Origin: Streptomyces sp. D2-8
GTDB taxonomy: Bacteria > Actinomycetota > Actinomycetes > Streptomycetales > Streptomycetaceae
Assembly: GCF_023184515.1 (NCBI RefSeq)
Contig: NZ_JAAHBP010000025.1
Location: forward strand, 62,001 to 126,000
Length of the DNA stretch: 64,000 nucleotides
Direction of reading: 5' to 3'
The translations under genes were made by a program, and so were the position numbers. The notes below the pieces were generated by a model. That model made no database searches. It saw nothing but the letters and a program-made list of their open reading frames with translations, and was not told the DNA's origin. Below, one piece after another: positions 23,211 through 31,774 of the stretch; the stretch's first letter is position 1; every line of letters starts with the position of its first letter.

Positions 23211-24674
23211 TTGTCGTCGTCCTGCTTCACCGACCTTGCACAGCAGTACATCGACGGTGAGTGGCGCCCGGGTACCGGTTCCTGGGACATCATCGACTTC
23301 AACCCGTACGACGACGAGAAGCTCGCGTCGATCACCATAGCCACGGTCGACGAGGTCGATCAGGCCTACCGGGCCGCCGCCCGCGCCCAGAAGCAGTGGG
23401 CCGCGACCAACCCCTACGCCCGCCGGGCGGTCTTCGAGAAGGCGCTGCGCCTGATCGAGGAGCGCGAGGCCGAGATCTCCGAGGCCATCATCGCCGAGCT
23501 CGGCGGCACACGGCTCAAGGCCGCCTTCGAGCTGCATCTCGCCAAGGAGTTCCTGCGCGAGGCGGTCCATCTGGCGCTGGCCCCCGAGGGCCGGATCATT
23601 CCCTCGCCGGTGGACGGCAAGGAGAACCGCGTCTACCGCGTGCCGGTCGGCGTGGTGGGTGTGATCAGCCCCTTCAACTTCCCGTTCCTGCTGTCGATCA
23701 AGTCCGTCGCCCCGGCGCTCGCGCTCGGCAACGCCGTGGTGCTCAAGCCGCACCAGAACACGCCGATCGTCGGCGGATCCCTGGTAGCGAAGCTCTTCGA
23801 GGACGCGGGGCTGCCCGGCGGGCTGCTGAACGTCGTCATCACGGACATCGCGGAGATCGGCGACGCCTTCCTCGAGCACCCGGTACCCAAGGTCATCTCC
23901 TTCACCGGCTCCGACCAGGTCGGCCGGCACGTCGCGACCGTCTGCGCCCGGCAGTTCAAGCGCTGCGTCCTCGAACTGGGCGGCAACAGCGCGCTGGTGG
24001 TCCTCGACGACGCCGACATCGACTACGCGGTCGACGCGGCCGTCTTCAGCCGGTACGTCCACCAGGGCCAGGTCTGCATGGCCGCCAACCGTGTCCTCGT
24101 GGACCGTTCGATCGCGGACGAGTTCACCGAGAAGATCGTCGCCAAGGTGAAGACCCTCAAGGCGGGCGACCCGCGCGACCCGGAGACCGTCATCGGCCCG
24201 GTCATCAACTCCTCGCAGGCGGACGCCCTCTCCGGCGTGGTCGAGCAGGCCCTCGCCGAGGGCGCCACGGCCCTGGTGCGCGGCGGGCGGACGGACAACC
24301 TCGTCGAGCCGTCCGTGCTGACGGACGTCCCCGCCGACTCGGCGCTGCTCAGGCAGGAGGTCTTCGGGCCGGTCGCCTTCCTCGTCCCGTTCGACGGCGA
24401 GGAGGAGGCCGTACGTCTGGTCAACGACACCCCGTACGGTCTGAGCGGCGCGGTCCACACCGGGAACATCGAGCGCGGTGTGAACTTCGCCAAGCAGATC
24501 GACACGGGCATGTTCCACGTGAACGACGGCACCGTGCACGACGAGCCGATCGTCCCGTTCGGCGGCGAGAAGCACTCGGGTATCGGCCGGCTCAACGGCG
24601 ACACGATGCTGGACTCGTTCACCACGACCAAGTGGATCTCGGTGCAGCACGGCCGGAGCGGGTTCCCGTTCTAG
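23211..24674 (+). CDS. NAD(P)-dependent aldehyde dehydrogenase
   Basis: A 487-residue aldehyde dehydrogenase of the superfamily that includes benzaldehyde and vanillin dehydrogenases. Catalytic Cys289 lies in HQGQVCMAANR and the general base Glu255 in LELGGNSALVV; the cofactor segment PFNFPFLLSIKSVAPALALG is intact, as is the C-terminal EVFGPVAFLVPF. It would oxidise an aldehyde to its acid. The start is an unusual TTG with GAGGG six bases upstream; no better ATG or GTG lies nearby and the family N-terminus agrees. It follows the XRE gene by 96 bases, and a hairpin follows the stop. Confidence 0.9.
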   Translation: MSSSCFTDLAQQYIDGEWRPGTGSWDIIDFNPYDDEKLASITIATVDEVDQAYRAAARAQKQWAATNPYARRAVFEKALRLIEEREAEISEAIIAELGGTRLKAAFELHLAKEFLREAVHLALAPEGRIIPSPVDGKENRVYRVPVGVVGVISPFNFPFLLSIKSVAPALALGNAVVLKPHQNTPIVGGSLVAKLFEDAGLPGGLLNVVITDIAEIGDAFLEHPVPKVISFTGSDQVGRHVATVCARQFKRCVLELGGNSALVVLDDADIDYAVDAAVFSRYVHQGQVCMAANRVLVDRSIADEFTEKIVAKVKTLKAGDPRDPETVIGPVINSSQADALSGVVEQALAEGATALVRGGRTDNLVEPSVLTDVPADSALLRQEVFGPVAFLVPFDGEEEAVRLVNDTPYGLSGAVHTGNIERGVNFAKQIDTGMFHVNDGTVHDEPIVPFGGEKHSGIGRLNGDTMLDSFTTTKWISVQHGRSGFPF

Positions 24675-24689
24675 AGCCTTTCGCGCGCC

Positions 24690-24726
24690 CGGACCCTTGC
24701 GGACAGAACCTGACCGCAAGGGTCCG
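24690..24726 (+). terminator. 13-bp inverted repeat after the aldehyde dehydrogenase gene
   Basis: Left arm 24690-24702 (CGGACCCTTGCGG) pairs perfectly with 24714-24726, loop of 11. It is probably a terminator, but TAGATT at 24727-24732 follows immediately and could be the -10 of the DinB gene, so an operator role is also possible. Confidence 0.6.
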
Positions 24727-24780
24727 TAGATTCGCCGGTGTCAGGGGGAGAAGCCCCCGGTCCGGTGAAAGGCGGCGGTC

Positions 24781-25332
24781 ATGGTCACTCACGTTCCCGC
24801 GGAGGCGCACGGCGACGAGCGCGGAGCGCTCCTGTCCTTCATCGCCGAACAGCGCGGTGGCGTCCGCAGGGCGGTGCTCGGGCTGACGGACGAGCAGGCG
24901 AGCTCCCGTCCCAGCGCCAGTGAGCTGTCCCTCGCCGGGCTGGTCAAGCACGTCGCCGAGGTCGAGCAGATGTGGATCTCCCTGGCCAAGGGCGAGCCGC
25001 CGGCCGTCGTGCGCGACCAGAGCAACTGGCACGAGTGCTTCCGGCTGGTCGAGAAGGAGACCGTCGAGTCGCAGCTGGCGTACTGGGAGAAGGTCGCCGC
25101 CGAGACGGAGGCGTACATCCGCTCGGTGCCGAGCCTCGACGACACCTTCGCGCTGCCGGCCCAGCCCTGGTTCCCGCCGGACGGCCGGGTCTCCCACCGC
25201 TGGCTGTGCCTGCACCTGATCCGCGAGACGGCCCGGCACGCGGGCCACGCCGACATCATCCGCGAGTCGCTGGACGGCGCGACGGCCTTCGAGCTGGTGG
25301 CCGCGGAACAGCAGGTGACGGCCGGGTCCTAA
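24781..25332 (+). CDS. DinB-family (DUF664) protein
   Basis: A 183-residue four-helix-bundle protein of the DinB/DUF664 group. The metal-type histidines expected in the family are seen in LVKHVAEVEQMW and RETARHAGHADIIRESL. Actinobacterial relatives include mycothiol-dependent transferases, so a detoxification role is possible but not shown. The ATG follows a GGCGG-rich leader. It is 10 bases upstream of the PadR gene and may be cotranscribed with it. Confidence 0.85.
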   Translation: MVTHVPAEAHGDERGALLSFIAEQRGGVRRAVLGLTDEQASSRPSASELSLAGLVKHVAEVEQMWISLAKGEPPAVVRDQSNWHECFRLVEKETVESQLAYWEKVAAETEAYIRSVPSLDDTFALPAQPWFPPDGRVSHRWLCLHLIRETARHAGHADIIRESLDGATAFELVAAEQQVTAGS

Positions 25333-25342
25333 CCTGGACCGC

Positions 25343-25984
25343 ATGTCAGCGATCCGTCTCCTCGTGCTCGGCGCGGTCCGTATGCACGGCCGCGCCCACG
25401 GCTACCAGGTGCGCAACGACCTGGAGTACTGGGGCGCGCACGAGTGGTCCACCGCCAAGCCCGGCTCGATCTACCACGCCCTGAAGCAGATGGCGAAGCA
25501 AGGGCTGCTGCACGCGCACGAGGTCGCCCCGTCCACGGCCGGCGGCCCGCCCCGCACGGAGTACGAGATCACCGGGCGGGGCAGGGAGGAGTATCTCCGG
25601 CTGCTGCGGGACGCGCTGGTCACCTACGACCAGCGCGGGGACGTGAAGACGGCCGCCGTCGGCTTCGTCGTCGACCTGCCGCGGGCGGAGGCGGTCGCGC
25701 TGCTGAAGGAGCGGACCCTGCGGATCGAGCAGTGGCGGGCCTCCGTCCTGGAGCACTACGTGCCCGAGGAAGGGCCGGAACAGCTCGGGCACATCGGCGA
25801 GATCATGAACATGTGGGTCCACACGGCCGACTCCGAGGCCGCGTGGACCCGCGGTCTCATCGAGCGCATCGAGGGCGGCGCCTACACCTTCGCCGACGAG
25901 GGCGACCCGTTCGTCGGCATCCTGGCCGAGGACCAGGAGAACCCGTACGCGACGGGGGAGCGGCACCCCGGGGACGCTGACTAA
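25343..25984 (+). CDS. PadR-family repressor
   Basis: A 213-residue PadR regulator. The N-terminal winged helix reads LLVLGAVRMHGRAHGYQVRN and SIYHALKQMAKQGLL, followed by GPPRTEYEITGRGREEYLRL; the C-terminal part is the helical dimerisation arm (about 95-205). It lies directly upstream of a drug-type ABC exporter. The intervening DNA holds two copies of TCAAGTTTGAC, one overlapping its own stop codon, which are the likely operators. It probably represses the exporter until a toxic ligand binds. Confidence 0.92.
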   Translation: MSAIRLLVLGAVRMHGRAHGYQVRNDLEYWGAHEWSTAKPGSIYHALKQMAKQGLLHAHEVAPSTAGGPPRTEYEITGRGREEYLRLLRDALVTYDQRGDVKTAAVGFVVDLPRAEAVALLKERTLRIEQWRASVLEHYVPEEGPEQLGHIGEIMNMWVHTADSEAAWTRGLIERIEGGAYTFADEGDPFVGILAEDQENPYATGERHPGDAD

Positions 25985-26043
25985 TCAAGTTTGACGAATG
26001 GGGCGCACGGGCTTACCTTCGAGTATGTAGTCAAGTTTGACTA
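25985..26043 (+). promoter_or_regulatory. PadR operators and promoter of the ABC exporter
   Basis: TCAAGTTTGAC occurs at 25985-25995 and 26031-26041; the second is the core of the near-palindrome TAGTCAAG/TTTGACTA (26028-26043). A promoter lies between: -35 TTGACG (25991-25996), 17-base spacer, -10 TACCTT (26014-26019). One operator covers the -35 and the other the transcription start. Confidence 0.75.
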
Positions 26044-26057
26044 GCGAGGGAGACTCA

Positions 26058-27008
26058 GTGGCCGACACGGCGATCACCGTCGAAGGCGCGGAGAAGACGT
26101 ACGGAGGCAAGAACGCACTGGACGGGCTCGACCTCACGGTCGCGCGCGGCACGGTGCACGGGGTGCTCGGCCCGAACGGCGCGGGCAAGACCACCCTGGT
26201 GAGGGTCCTGTCCACCCTGCTGCGGCCCGACGCGGGCCGGGTCGAGGTGGCGGGGCACGACGTGGTGCGCGAGGCGTACGCCGTGCGGCTGCGCATCGGC
26301 CTGCTCGGCCAGCACGCCGCGCTCGACGAGGAGCTCGGCGGCCGGCAGAACCTGGAGCTGTTCGGCCGGCTGCACCACCTGGGTGCCCGGCGGGCACGCG
26401 CGCGTGCCGACGAGCTCCTGGAGCGCTTCGGCCTGGCCGGCACCGGCCGCAAGGCGGTCCGGCAGTACAGCGGCGGCATGCGCCGCCGCCTGGACCTCGC
26501 CGCCTCCCTGATCACCGAGCCGGAGGTGCTGTTCCTGGACGAGCCGACCACCGGCCTCGACCCGCGCGGCCGCGCCGAGGTGTGGGACTCCGTCCGCTCC
26601 CTGGTCGGCGGCGGTACGACGGTCCTGCTCACCACCCAGTACCTGGAGGAGGCCGACCAGCTCGCCGACCGCATCTCGGTCGTCGACGCCGGCCGGGTCG
26701 TCGCCGAGGGCACGGCGGACGAGCTGAAGGCCGAGACCGGCGGCGACCGCATCGACGTGGTCCTGCGCAACGCCGGCCAACTGGGGGCGGCCGTCGCCCT
26801 GTTGCCCCTCACCGGGGTCAGCGTCGACACCGACCGGCGGCTGCTGAGCGCCCCGGTGACCGACCGCATGGAGGCGCTCTCCGGGGTCGTACGGGCCCTT
26901 CAGGAGGCCGGGATCGAGGCGGAGGACGTCGCCCTGCGCCGCCCGACGCTGGACGAGGTGTTCCTGCACCTCACCGGAGACGACCGCCGAGTGAAGGAGG
27001 CCGCGTGA
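26058..27008 (+). CDS. DrrA-type ABC exporter ATPase
   Basis: A 316-residue ATP-binding subunit of the daunorubicin-resistance (DrrA/CcmA) group. Walker A GPNGAGKTTL, signature YSGGMRRRL, Walker B VLFLDEPTTGLDP and switch histidine region replaced by TTQYLEEADQL are all visible; the C-terminal extension (RRPTLDEVFLHLTGDD) is typical of the family. The GTG at 26058 follows GAGGGAG. The stop overlaps the permease start (GTGA), so the two are translationally coupled. The substrate is unknown, but regulation by PadR suggests a toxic or antibiotic compound. Confidence 0.92.
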   Translation: MADTAITVEGAEKTYGGKNALDGLDLTVARGTVHGVLGPNGAGKTTLVRVLSTLLRPDAGRVEVAGHDVVREAYAVRLRIGLLGQHAALDEELGGRQNLELFGRLHHLGARRARARADELLERFGLAGTGRKAVRQYSGGMRRRLDLAASLITEPEVLFLDEPTTGLDPRGRAEVWDSVRSLVGGGTTVLLTTQYLEEADQLADRISVVDAGRVVAEGTADELKAETGGDRIDVVLRNAGQLGAAVALLPLTGVSVDTDRRLLSAPVTDRMEALSGVVRALQEAGIEAEDVALRRPTLDEVFLHLTGDDRRVKEAA

Positions 27009-27766
27009 GCGCCTACGCCCTGACCGACTCCTGGACCATGACCCGCCGAGAACTCGCCCGCTGGGGGCGGCAGCCGGTCCAACTGGTGGTCAACCTGGTC
27101 TTCCCGGTGATGCTGCTGCTGATGTTCGGCTACCTCATCGGCGGCGGCCGGGGGGTGAGCGGCGAGTACCGCGACTACCTGATCCCCGGCATGTTCGCGC
27201 TCACCATGGCCTTCGGCCTGGAGGGCACGATGCTCGCCGTCACGCAGGACCTCAACAAGGGTGTCATCGACCGCTTCCGCTCGATGCCCATGGCCAACGG
27301 GGCGGTGCTGGTGGGCCGTTCGGCGGCCGACATGCTCCAGTCGGCGCTGGCCCTGGTCGTGCTCATCGGCGTGGGAGCCGCGCTCGGCTGGCGTCCCGGC
27401 GGCGGCCCGGCGGCCCTCCTCGGAGCCGTGGGCCTACTGCTCCTGTTCCGCTTCGCCATGCTGTGGATCGGCATCCATCTGGCCCTGGTGGCCGGGAAGC
27501 CGGAGATGGTCCAGGCCGTGCAGATCCTGGTCTGGCCGGTCGGCTTCCTCTCCAACGCGCTGGCCACCCCCGGCTCCATGCCCGGCTGGCTGGGCACGGT
27601 CGTCGAGTGGAACCCGATGTCCCACACGGCCACGGCCGTCCGGGACCTGTTCGGCGTGCCCGGCACGGAGTCCGGGCACGCATGGGCCGCGATCGTCTGG
27701 CCCCTGGCCCTGCTGGCGGTGTTCTTCCCGCTGGCGGTACGGAGGTTCGGACGGCTCAGCCGTTAG
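27005..27766 (+). CDS. DrrB-type ABC exporter permease
   Basis: A 253-residue ABC-2 membrane protein with six predicted segments (VQLVVNLVFPVMLLLMFGYL; ALALVVLIGVGAALGW; AALLGAVGLLLLF; ILVWPVGFLSNAL; AAIVWPLALLAVFFPLAV). The motif GFLSNALATPGSMPGWL and WNPMSHTATAVRDL is typical of DrrB-type proteins. It starts at the GTG overlapping the ATPase stop. Together with the ATPase it forms a half-transporter pair exporting a drug-like molecule. Confidence 0.92.
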   Translation: MSAYALTDSWTMTRRELARWGRQPVQLVVNLVFPVMLLLMFGYLIGGGRGVSGEYRDYLIPGMFALTMAFGLEGTMLAVTQDLNKGVIDRFRSMPMANGAVLVGRSAADMLQSALALVVLIGVGAALGWRPGGGPAALLGAVGLLLLFRFAMLWIGIHLALVAGKPEMVQAVQILVWPVGFLSNALATPGSMPGWLGTVVEWNPMSHTATAVRDLFGVPGTESGHAWAAIVWPLALLAVFFPLAVRRFGRLSR

Positions 27767-27786
27767 AGGCTTCGGAGGAACGCCCC

Positions 27787-29190
27787 CTAGTGGTGGAAGC
27801 TGGTCGCCGCGCCCCTGTCCTCGGTCAGCGGGCCCGGCTGCCGGCGCAGGTCCGGCAGCAACTGCTCCAGGTCCTGCGCGAGCATCTCGGCGAGGTCGGT
27901 GGAGAAGCCGTTGCGGCACACCACCCGCAGCACGGACAGGTCCTCCCGGTGGGGCGGGAAGGTGTACGCGGGCACCAGCCAGCCGCTCTCGCGCAGCCGC
28001 CGGGAGACGTCGAAGACGTCGTACGCCGTCACGTCGGGCGCGGTCGTGAAGGCGAACACCGGCAGTTGGTCGCCCCTGGTCAGCAACCGGAAGTCGCCGA
28101 GACCCTCCACCCGCCCGGCCAGCTCCGTGGCCACGTCCCGCGCGGCCTGCTGCACGGCCCGGTAGCCCTGCCGCCCCAGCCGCAGGAACGTGTAGTACTG
28201 CGCCACCACCTGCGCGCCCGGCCGGGAGAAGTTGAGCGCGAACGTCGGCATGTCGCCGCCCAGGTAGTTCACCCGGAACACCAGCTCCTCGGGCAGCGCG
28301 GCCGAGTCCCGCCACAGCGCCCAGCCCACGCCCGGGTAGACCAGCCCGTACTTGTGCCCCGAGGTGTTGATCGACGCCACCCTCGGCAGCCGGAAGTCCC
28401 ACACCAGGTCCTCGTCGAGGAAGGGCGCGACCATGGCCCCGGACGCCCCGTCGACATGCACGGGGATGTCGAGTCCGGTCCGCTCCCGCAGCGCGTCCAG
28501 TGCCGCGCACAGCTCGGCGATCGGCTCGTAGGACCCGTCGAAGGTGGAGCCCAGAATGCCGACGACCCCGATGGTGTTCTCGTCGCACAGCTCGGCCGCG
28601 GCCTGCGGGTCGAGGTGGAACCGCTCGCCCTCCATGGGCACCAGCCGGGGCTCCACCTCCCAGAAGGTGCAGAACTTGTCCCAGCAGACCTGCACGTTCA
28701 CGCCCATCACCAGGTTGGGCCGGGCTCCGGGGTAGCGGTCGGCGTTGCGCTTCGCCCAGCGCCGCTTCAGCGCCATCCCGGCGAGCATGCACGCCTCGCT
28801 CGACCCGGTCGTCGAACACCCCACGACGGACGCCGGGTCGGGCGCGTTCCACAGGTCGGCGAGCATCGCCACGCAGCGCCGCTCCAGCTCGGCGGTGCGC
28901 GGGTACTCGTCCTTGTCGATCATGTTCTTGTCCCGGCACTCCGCCATCAGCACCCCGGCCTCGGGCTCCATCCAGGTGGTGACGAAGGTGGCGAGGTTCA
29001 GCCGCGCGTTGCCGTCGAGCATCAGCTCGTCGCGCACCAGCTGGTGGGCGGTCGCCGGGGCCATGGGCTGCTCCGGGAGCCGGTGGGTGGGCGGGGCCTC
29101 GGTCATGTCGCCGAGCGGGTTGGCGGGGCCGTAGAAGGGGTTGACGGACAGGCGGCGTTCGACGGGGCGGTGACCTTCGTGGAGCGGCAT
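27787..29190 (-). CDS. gadB: glutamate decarboxylase
   Basis: A 467-residue PLP enzyme converting glutamate to GABA with uptake of a proton. The PLP lysine lies in SINTSGHKYGLVYPG; VGCSTTGSSEACMLAGMA and HVDGASGAMVAPF supply cofactor contacts, and the N-terminal FYGPANPLGDMTEAPPTHR is typical of bacterial GadA/B. The C-terminus ends in FHH, like the autoinhibiting HT tail region of E. coli GadB. It lies 48 bases after the CLC gene on the same strand, so both are probably one operon. In E. coli glutamate decarboxylation and a CLC transporter act together in acid resistance, which makes the pairing meaningful. No GABA antiporter gene is present here. Confidence 0.93.
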   Translation of the reverse strand: MPLHEGHRPVERRLSVNPFYGPANPLGDMTEAPPTHRLPEQPMAPATAHQLVRDELMLDGNARLNLATFVTTWMEPEAGVLMAECRDKNMIDKDEYPRTAELERRCVAMLADLWNAPDPASVVGCSTTGSSEACMLAGMALKRRWAKRNADRYPGARPNLVMGVNVQVCWDKFCTFWEVEPRLVPMEGERFHLDPQAAAELCDENTIGVVGILGSTFDGSYEPIAELCAALDALRERTGLDIPVHVDGASGAMVAPFLDEDLVWDFRLPRVASINTSGHKYGLVYPGVGWALWRDSAALPEELVFRVNYLGGDMPTFALNFSRPGAQVVAQYYTFLRLGRQGYRAVQQAARDVATELAGRVEGLGDFRLLTRGDQLPVFAFTTAPDVTAYDVFDVSRRLRESGWLVPAYTFPPHREDLSVLRVVCRNGFSTDLAEMLAQDLEQLLPDLRRQPGPLTEDRGAATSFHH

Positions 29191-29238
29191 GGGTGCCTCC
29201 AGGGGTGGGTTCGGGACGGTCCGAGAGGGGAGGGGGCG

Positions 29239-30567
29239 TCAGCGGACGGGCGTGCCGTCCTCGCGCAGCTGCATCTGCGGACGGCCCGTCACGAGCAGCC
29301 AGGCAGGCAGCGAGGCGATGCAGAGCACGGCGATGATCCCCGGCGAGGCGACCAGCACCGCCGCGACGAAGAGGCTCACCCAGCCCTGCCGGGTGATGGC
29401 CAGCAGCAGTCCCAGCACGGCGGCCGAGACCCCGATCGAGGGGTGCACCCCGGACACCAGGGCATGGGCGCCCAGGCCGAGGGCGGTGCCGACGAACACG
29501 GCCGGGAAGATGCGCCCGCCCCGGAAGCCGCAGGACGCGGCGATCAGCAGTGCGGCCAGCTTCACGACCGTCAGCAGGGCGTACTCCCCGGCCGACCGGC
29601 TGTCCGGGGCCTTGGCGAGCTCGGCGATCTCGTCGAGCCCCTTGAACAGCGTCAGATGGCCGCCGAGGGCCGCGAGGGCGCCCAGCACGAGGCCGCCCGC
29701 CGGGAGCATCAGCATCGGATGGCGCAGCCGGCCGAAGGCGCCGTGGACGTAGGGGAAGGCCCGCACCGCGGCCATGCCGAGCAGGGCGCCGACCGCAGCG
29801 ACCACGATCGCCGCCAGCAGGTCGCTCCAGCCCGGCCGGCCGAAGGAGGGCAGGTCCAGGTCGAAGCTCGGGTGGTCGATGAGGGTGGCGGTGAGGGCAC
29901 CCGCCGTGCCGGCGGTCAGCGGTGCGAAGACGTTGTCCCACAGCAGTCCGCGGGTCTCCCGCGCGGCCAGCGCCTCGGAGATCACCAGGGCCGCAGCGAC
30001 CGGCGTGCCGAACAGGGCGCCGATCGTCGCCGCCTCGGCCAGCGCCGGCCAGACCCGGCCCGGCGCCCGCGGCACGAGCCGTGCGCCCAGCCAGGCCGCC
30101 AGGGCGACGTTCACGGTGATGATGGGGTTCTCGGGGCCGAGGCTGGGCCCGCCGGCCAGCATCAGCGCGGTTGCCAGCAGCAGTCCCGGCAGCACGACGG
30201 GCGGCAGGACGGGGGCGTCCAGTCCGACCGTTGCCGGATCCGGGCCGGCGTGGCCCGGCATCTTCCACACCACGAGCCCGACCGCGACCCCCGTCGCGAA
30301 GAGCATCACGAACATCCACGCCACGGAGTACCGGCCGATCCCCAGTGCGTCCGGCAGCGGCCCCCAGAGCACGTCCTGGAGCTCCTCGGCGGCGACTTCC
30401 ACCCCCACCAGGACCAGGCTCGACAGGATCCCCACCGCCAGCGCGGGCAGGATCGTCGGCAGCAGCGTGCGGGCGGGAGTCGCGGGGGTGACGGAGGGCG
30501 CCTGCTGCGCGGAATCCTGGACCACGCGCACACCATAAGCGCACCAAAGAGGATAAACCGGAAACAC
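29239..30567 (-). CDS. CLC-family chloride channel/transporter
   Basis: A 442-residue membrane protein with about ten hydrophobic segments. CLC selectivity motifs appear in altered form: GGPSLGPENP (for GSGIP and GREGP, with a glutamate at the gate position) and GFRGGRIFPAVFVG (for GGxFxP). It would exchange or conduct chloride with protons across the inner membrane. The GTG at 30567 has GAGG seven bases upstream; a later GTG near 30527 (MRVVQDSAQ) is possible. The start lies 8 bases from the TipAL operator, so a bound TipAL could affect it. It precedes gadB and probably balances charge during acid stress. Confidence 0.85.
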   Translation of the reverse strand: MFPVYPLWCAYGVRVVQDSAQQAPSVTPATPARTLLPTILPALAVGILSSLVLVGVEVAAEELQDVLWGPLPDALGIGRYSVAWMFVMLFATGVAVGLVVWKMPGHAGPDPATVGLDAPVLPPVVLPGLLLATALMLAGGPSLGPENPIITVNVALAAWLGARLVPRAPGRVWPALAEAATIGALFGTPVAAALVISEALAARETRGLLWDNVFAPLTAGTAGALTATLIDHPSFDLDLPSFGRPGWSDLLAAIVVAAVGALLGMAAVRAFPYVHGAFGRLRHPMLMLPAGGLVLGALAALGGHLTLFKGLDEIAELAKAPDSRSAGEYALLTVVKLAALLIAASCGFRGGRIFPAVFVGTALGLGAHALVSGVHPSIGVSAAVLGLLLAITRQGWVSLFVAAVLVASPGIIAVLCIASLPAWLLVTGRPQMQLREDGTPVR

Positions 30568-30569
30568 GC

Positions 30570-30600
30570 TTGCACCTCACGCGACGTGAGGCCCGACCGT
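30570..30600 (+). promoter_or_regulatory. TipAL-type promoter and operator
   Basis: -35 TTGCAC (30570-30575), 19-base spacer, -10-like GACCGT (30595-30600). A perfect inverted repeat CCTCACG-CGA-CGTGAGG (30575-30591) fills the spacer. The layout matches the S. lividans tipA promoter as remembered (TTGCAC, 19 bp, palindrome), where thiostrepton-bound TipAL activates. Confidence 0.82.
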
Positions 30601-30627
30601 GGAGCACGGAAGAAGGAAGGAGCGGAA

Positions 30628-31389
30628 GTGAGCTACTCCGTGGGACAGGTCGCGGGCTTCGCCGGCGTCACGGTGCGCACGCTGCACCACTACGACGACA
30701 TCGGCCTGCTCGTCCCGAGCGAGCGCAGCCACGCGGGCCACCGGCGCTACAGCGACGCCGACCTCGACCGGCTGCAGCAGATCCTGTTCTACCGGGAGCT
30801 CGGCTTCCCGCTCGAGGAGGTCGCCGCCCTGCTCGACGACCCGGAAGCGGACCCGCGCGCACACCTGCGCCGGCAGCACCGACTGCTGACCGCCCGGATC
30901 GAGAAGCTGCGGAAGATGGCGGCGGCCGTGGAACAGGCCATGGAGGCACGCACGATGGGGCTCAATCTCACGCCCGAGGAGAAGTTCGAGGTCTTCGGGG
31001 GCAAGGACCCGGAGCAGTACGCCGACGAGGTGGAGGCGCGCTGGGGCGACACGGACGAGTACGCCGAGTCGCAGCGCCGCACCGCGAGCTACACCAAGGA
31101 GGACTGGAAGCGCATCCAGGCCGAGGCCGCCGACTGGGGGGAGCGCTACGGCGCCCTGATGTCGGCGGACGAGCCGCCCACCGGCGAGGCGGCCATGGCC
31201 CTGGCGGAGGAGCACCGGCAGCACATCTGCACGTGGTTCTACGAGTGCTCCCACGAGCTCCACCGCTGCCTCGGCGAGATGTACGTCGCCGACGAGCGCT
31301 TCAAGGCGTTCTACGACGCCGTGCGCCCGGGCCTCGCCGAGCACCTGAGGGACGCGATCGCCGCGAACGCCGCGCCGCACACCTCCTGA
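30628..31389 (+). CDS. tipA: thiopeptide-responsive MerR-family activator TipAL
   Basis: A 253-residue protein, the same length as S. lividans TipAL. Residues 1-70 form the MerR helix-turn-helix (MSYSVGQVAGFAGVTVRTLH; SHAGHRRYSDADLDRLQQIL), residues 75-108 the dimer coiled coil, and 110-253 the TipAS drug-binding domain. Cys207 and Cys214, which react with thiopeptides such as thiostrepton in the known protein, are both present in YECSHELHRCLGE. The GTG at 30628 has AAGGAAGGAG five bases upstream. It is divergent from the CLC/gadB pair, and its operator overlaps the promoter of both. Induction should be autogenous by thiopeptides. Confidence 0.93.
   Translation: MSYSVGQVAGFAGVTVRTLHHYDDIGLLVPSERSHAGHRRYSDADLDRLQQILFYRELGFPLEEVAALLDDPEADPRAHLRRQHRLLTARIEKLRKMAAAVEQAMEARTMGLNLTPEEKFEVFGGKDPEQYADEVEARWGDTDEYAESQRRTASYTKEDWKRIQAEAADWGERYGALMSADEPPTGEAAMALAEEHRQHICTWFYECSHELHRCLGEMYVADERFKAFYDAVRPGLAEHLRDAIAANAAPHTS
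30955..31389 (+). other. tipA: internal start giving the TipAS form
   Basis: ATG 30955 is Met110 of TipAL, with GGAGG at 30942-30946 eight bases upstream. It would give a 144-residue protein beginning MGLNLTPEEKFEVFG, the same position and length as the independently translated TipAS of S. lividans, which sequesters thiopeptides. Confidence 0.8.
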
Positions 31390-31408
31390 TCCCCGGCCCG
31401 GGGGTGTC

Positions 31409-31774
31409 TCACTCCCGGGTCAGGACCACCGCCGTGCCGTACGCGCACACCTCGGTGCCCACGTCCGCCGCCTCCGTCACATCGAAGCGGAACGCCAGGA
31501 CGCCGTTGGCGCCACGCGTGCGTGCCTGTTCCACGAGCCGCTCCATGGCCTGGTTGCGGGTCTGCACGAGCGTCTTGGTGAGCCCGCGCAGTTCGCCGCC
31601 GACCATCGACTTCAGCCCGGCGCCGATCTGGCTCCCCAGGTGCCGGGAGCGCACGGTCAGGCCGAAGACCTCACCGATCACCTCCCGCACGTGGTAGCCG
31701 GGTACGTCGTTCGTGGTGACGACGAGGACCTCGGGCTCCGGGCCCTGTCCGCCGCCGTATTCATCGATGCCCAT
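31409..31774 (-). CDS. YbjQ/UPF0145 family protein
   Basis: A 121-residue protein of the YbjQ family (VLVVTTNDVPGYHVREVIGE; ARTRGANGVLAFRFDV; TEVCAYGTAVVL). The fold is a small alpha/beta pentamer-type protein once called heavy-metal-binding; function is uncertain. It converges on tipA with 19 bases between stops and is divergent from the DedA gene. Confidence 0.88.
   Translation of the reverse strand: MGIDEYGGGQGPEPEVLVVTTNDVPGYHVREVIGEVFGLTVRSRHLGSQIGAGLKSMVGGELRGLTKTLVQTRNQAMERLVEQARTRGANGVLAFRFDVTEAADVGTEVCAYGTAVVLTRE

Noticed and set aside
27463..31389. A 1308-codon open frame on the plus strand across gadB, the CLC gene and tipA
   Set aside because: Only its end is the real tipA frame. 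The rest is the complement of two minus-strand genes with clear motifs; open antisense frames are normal at this GC content.
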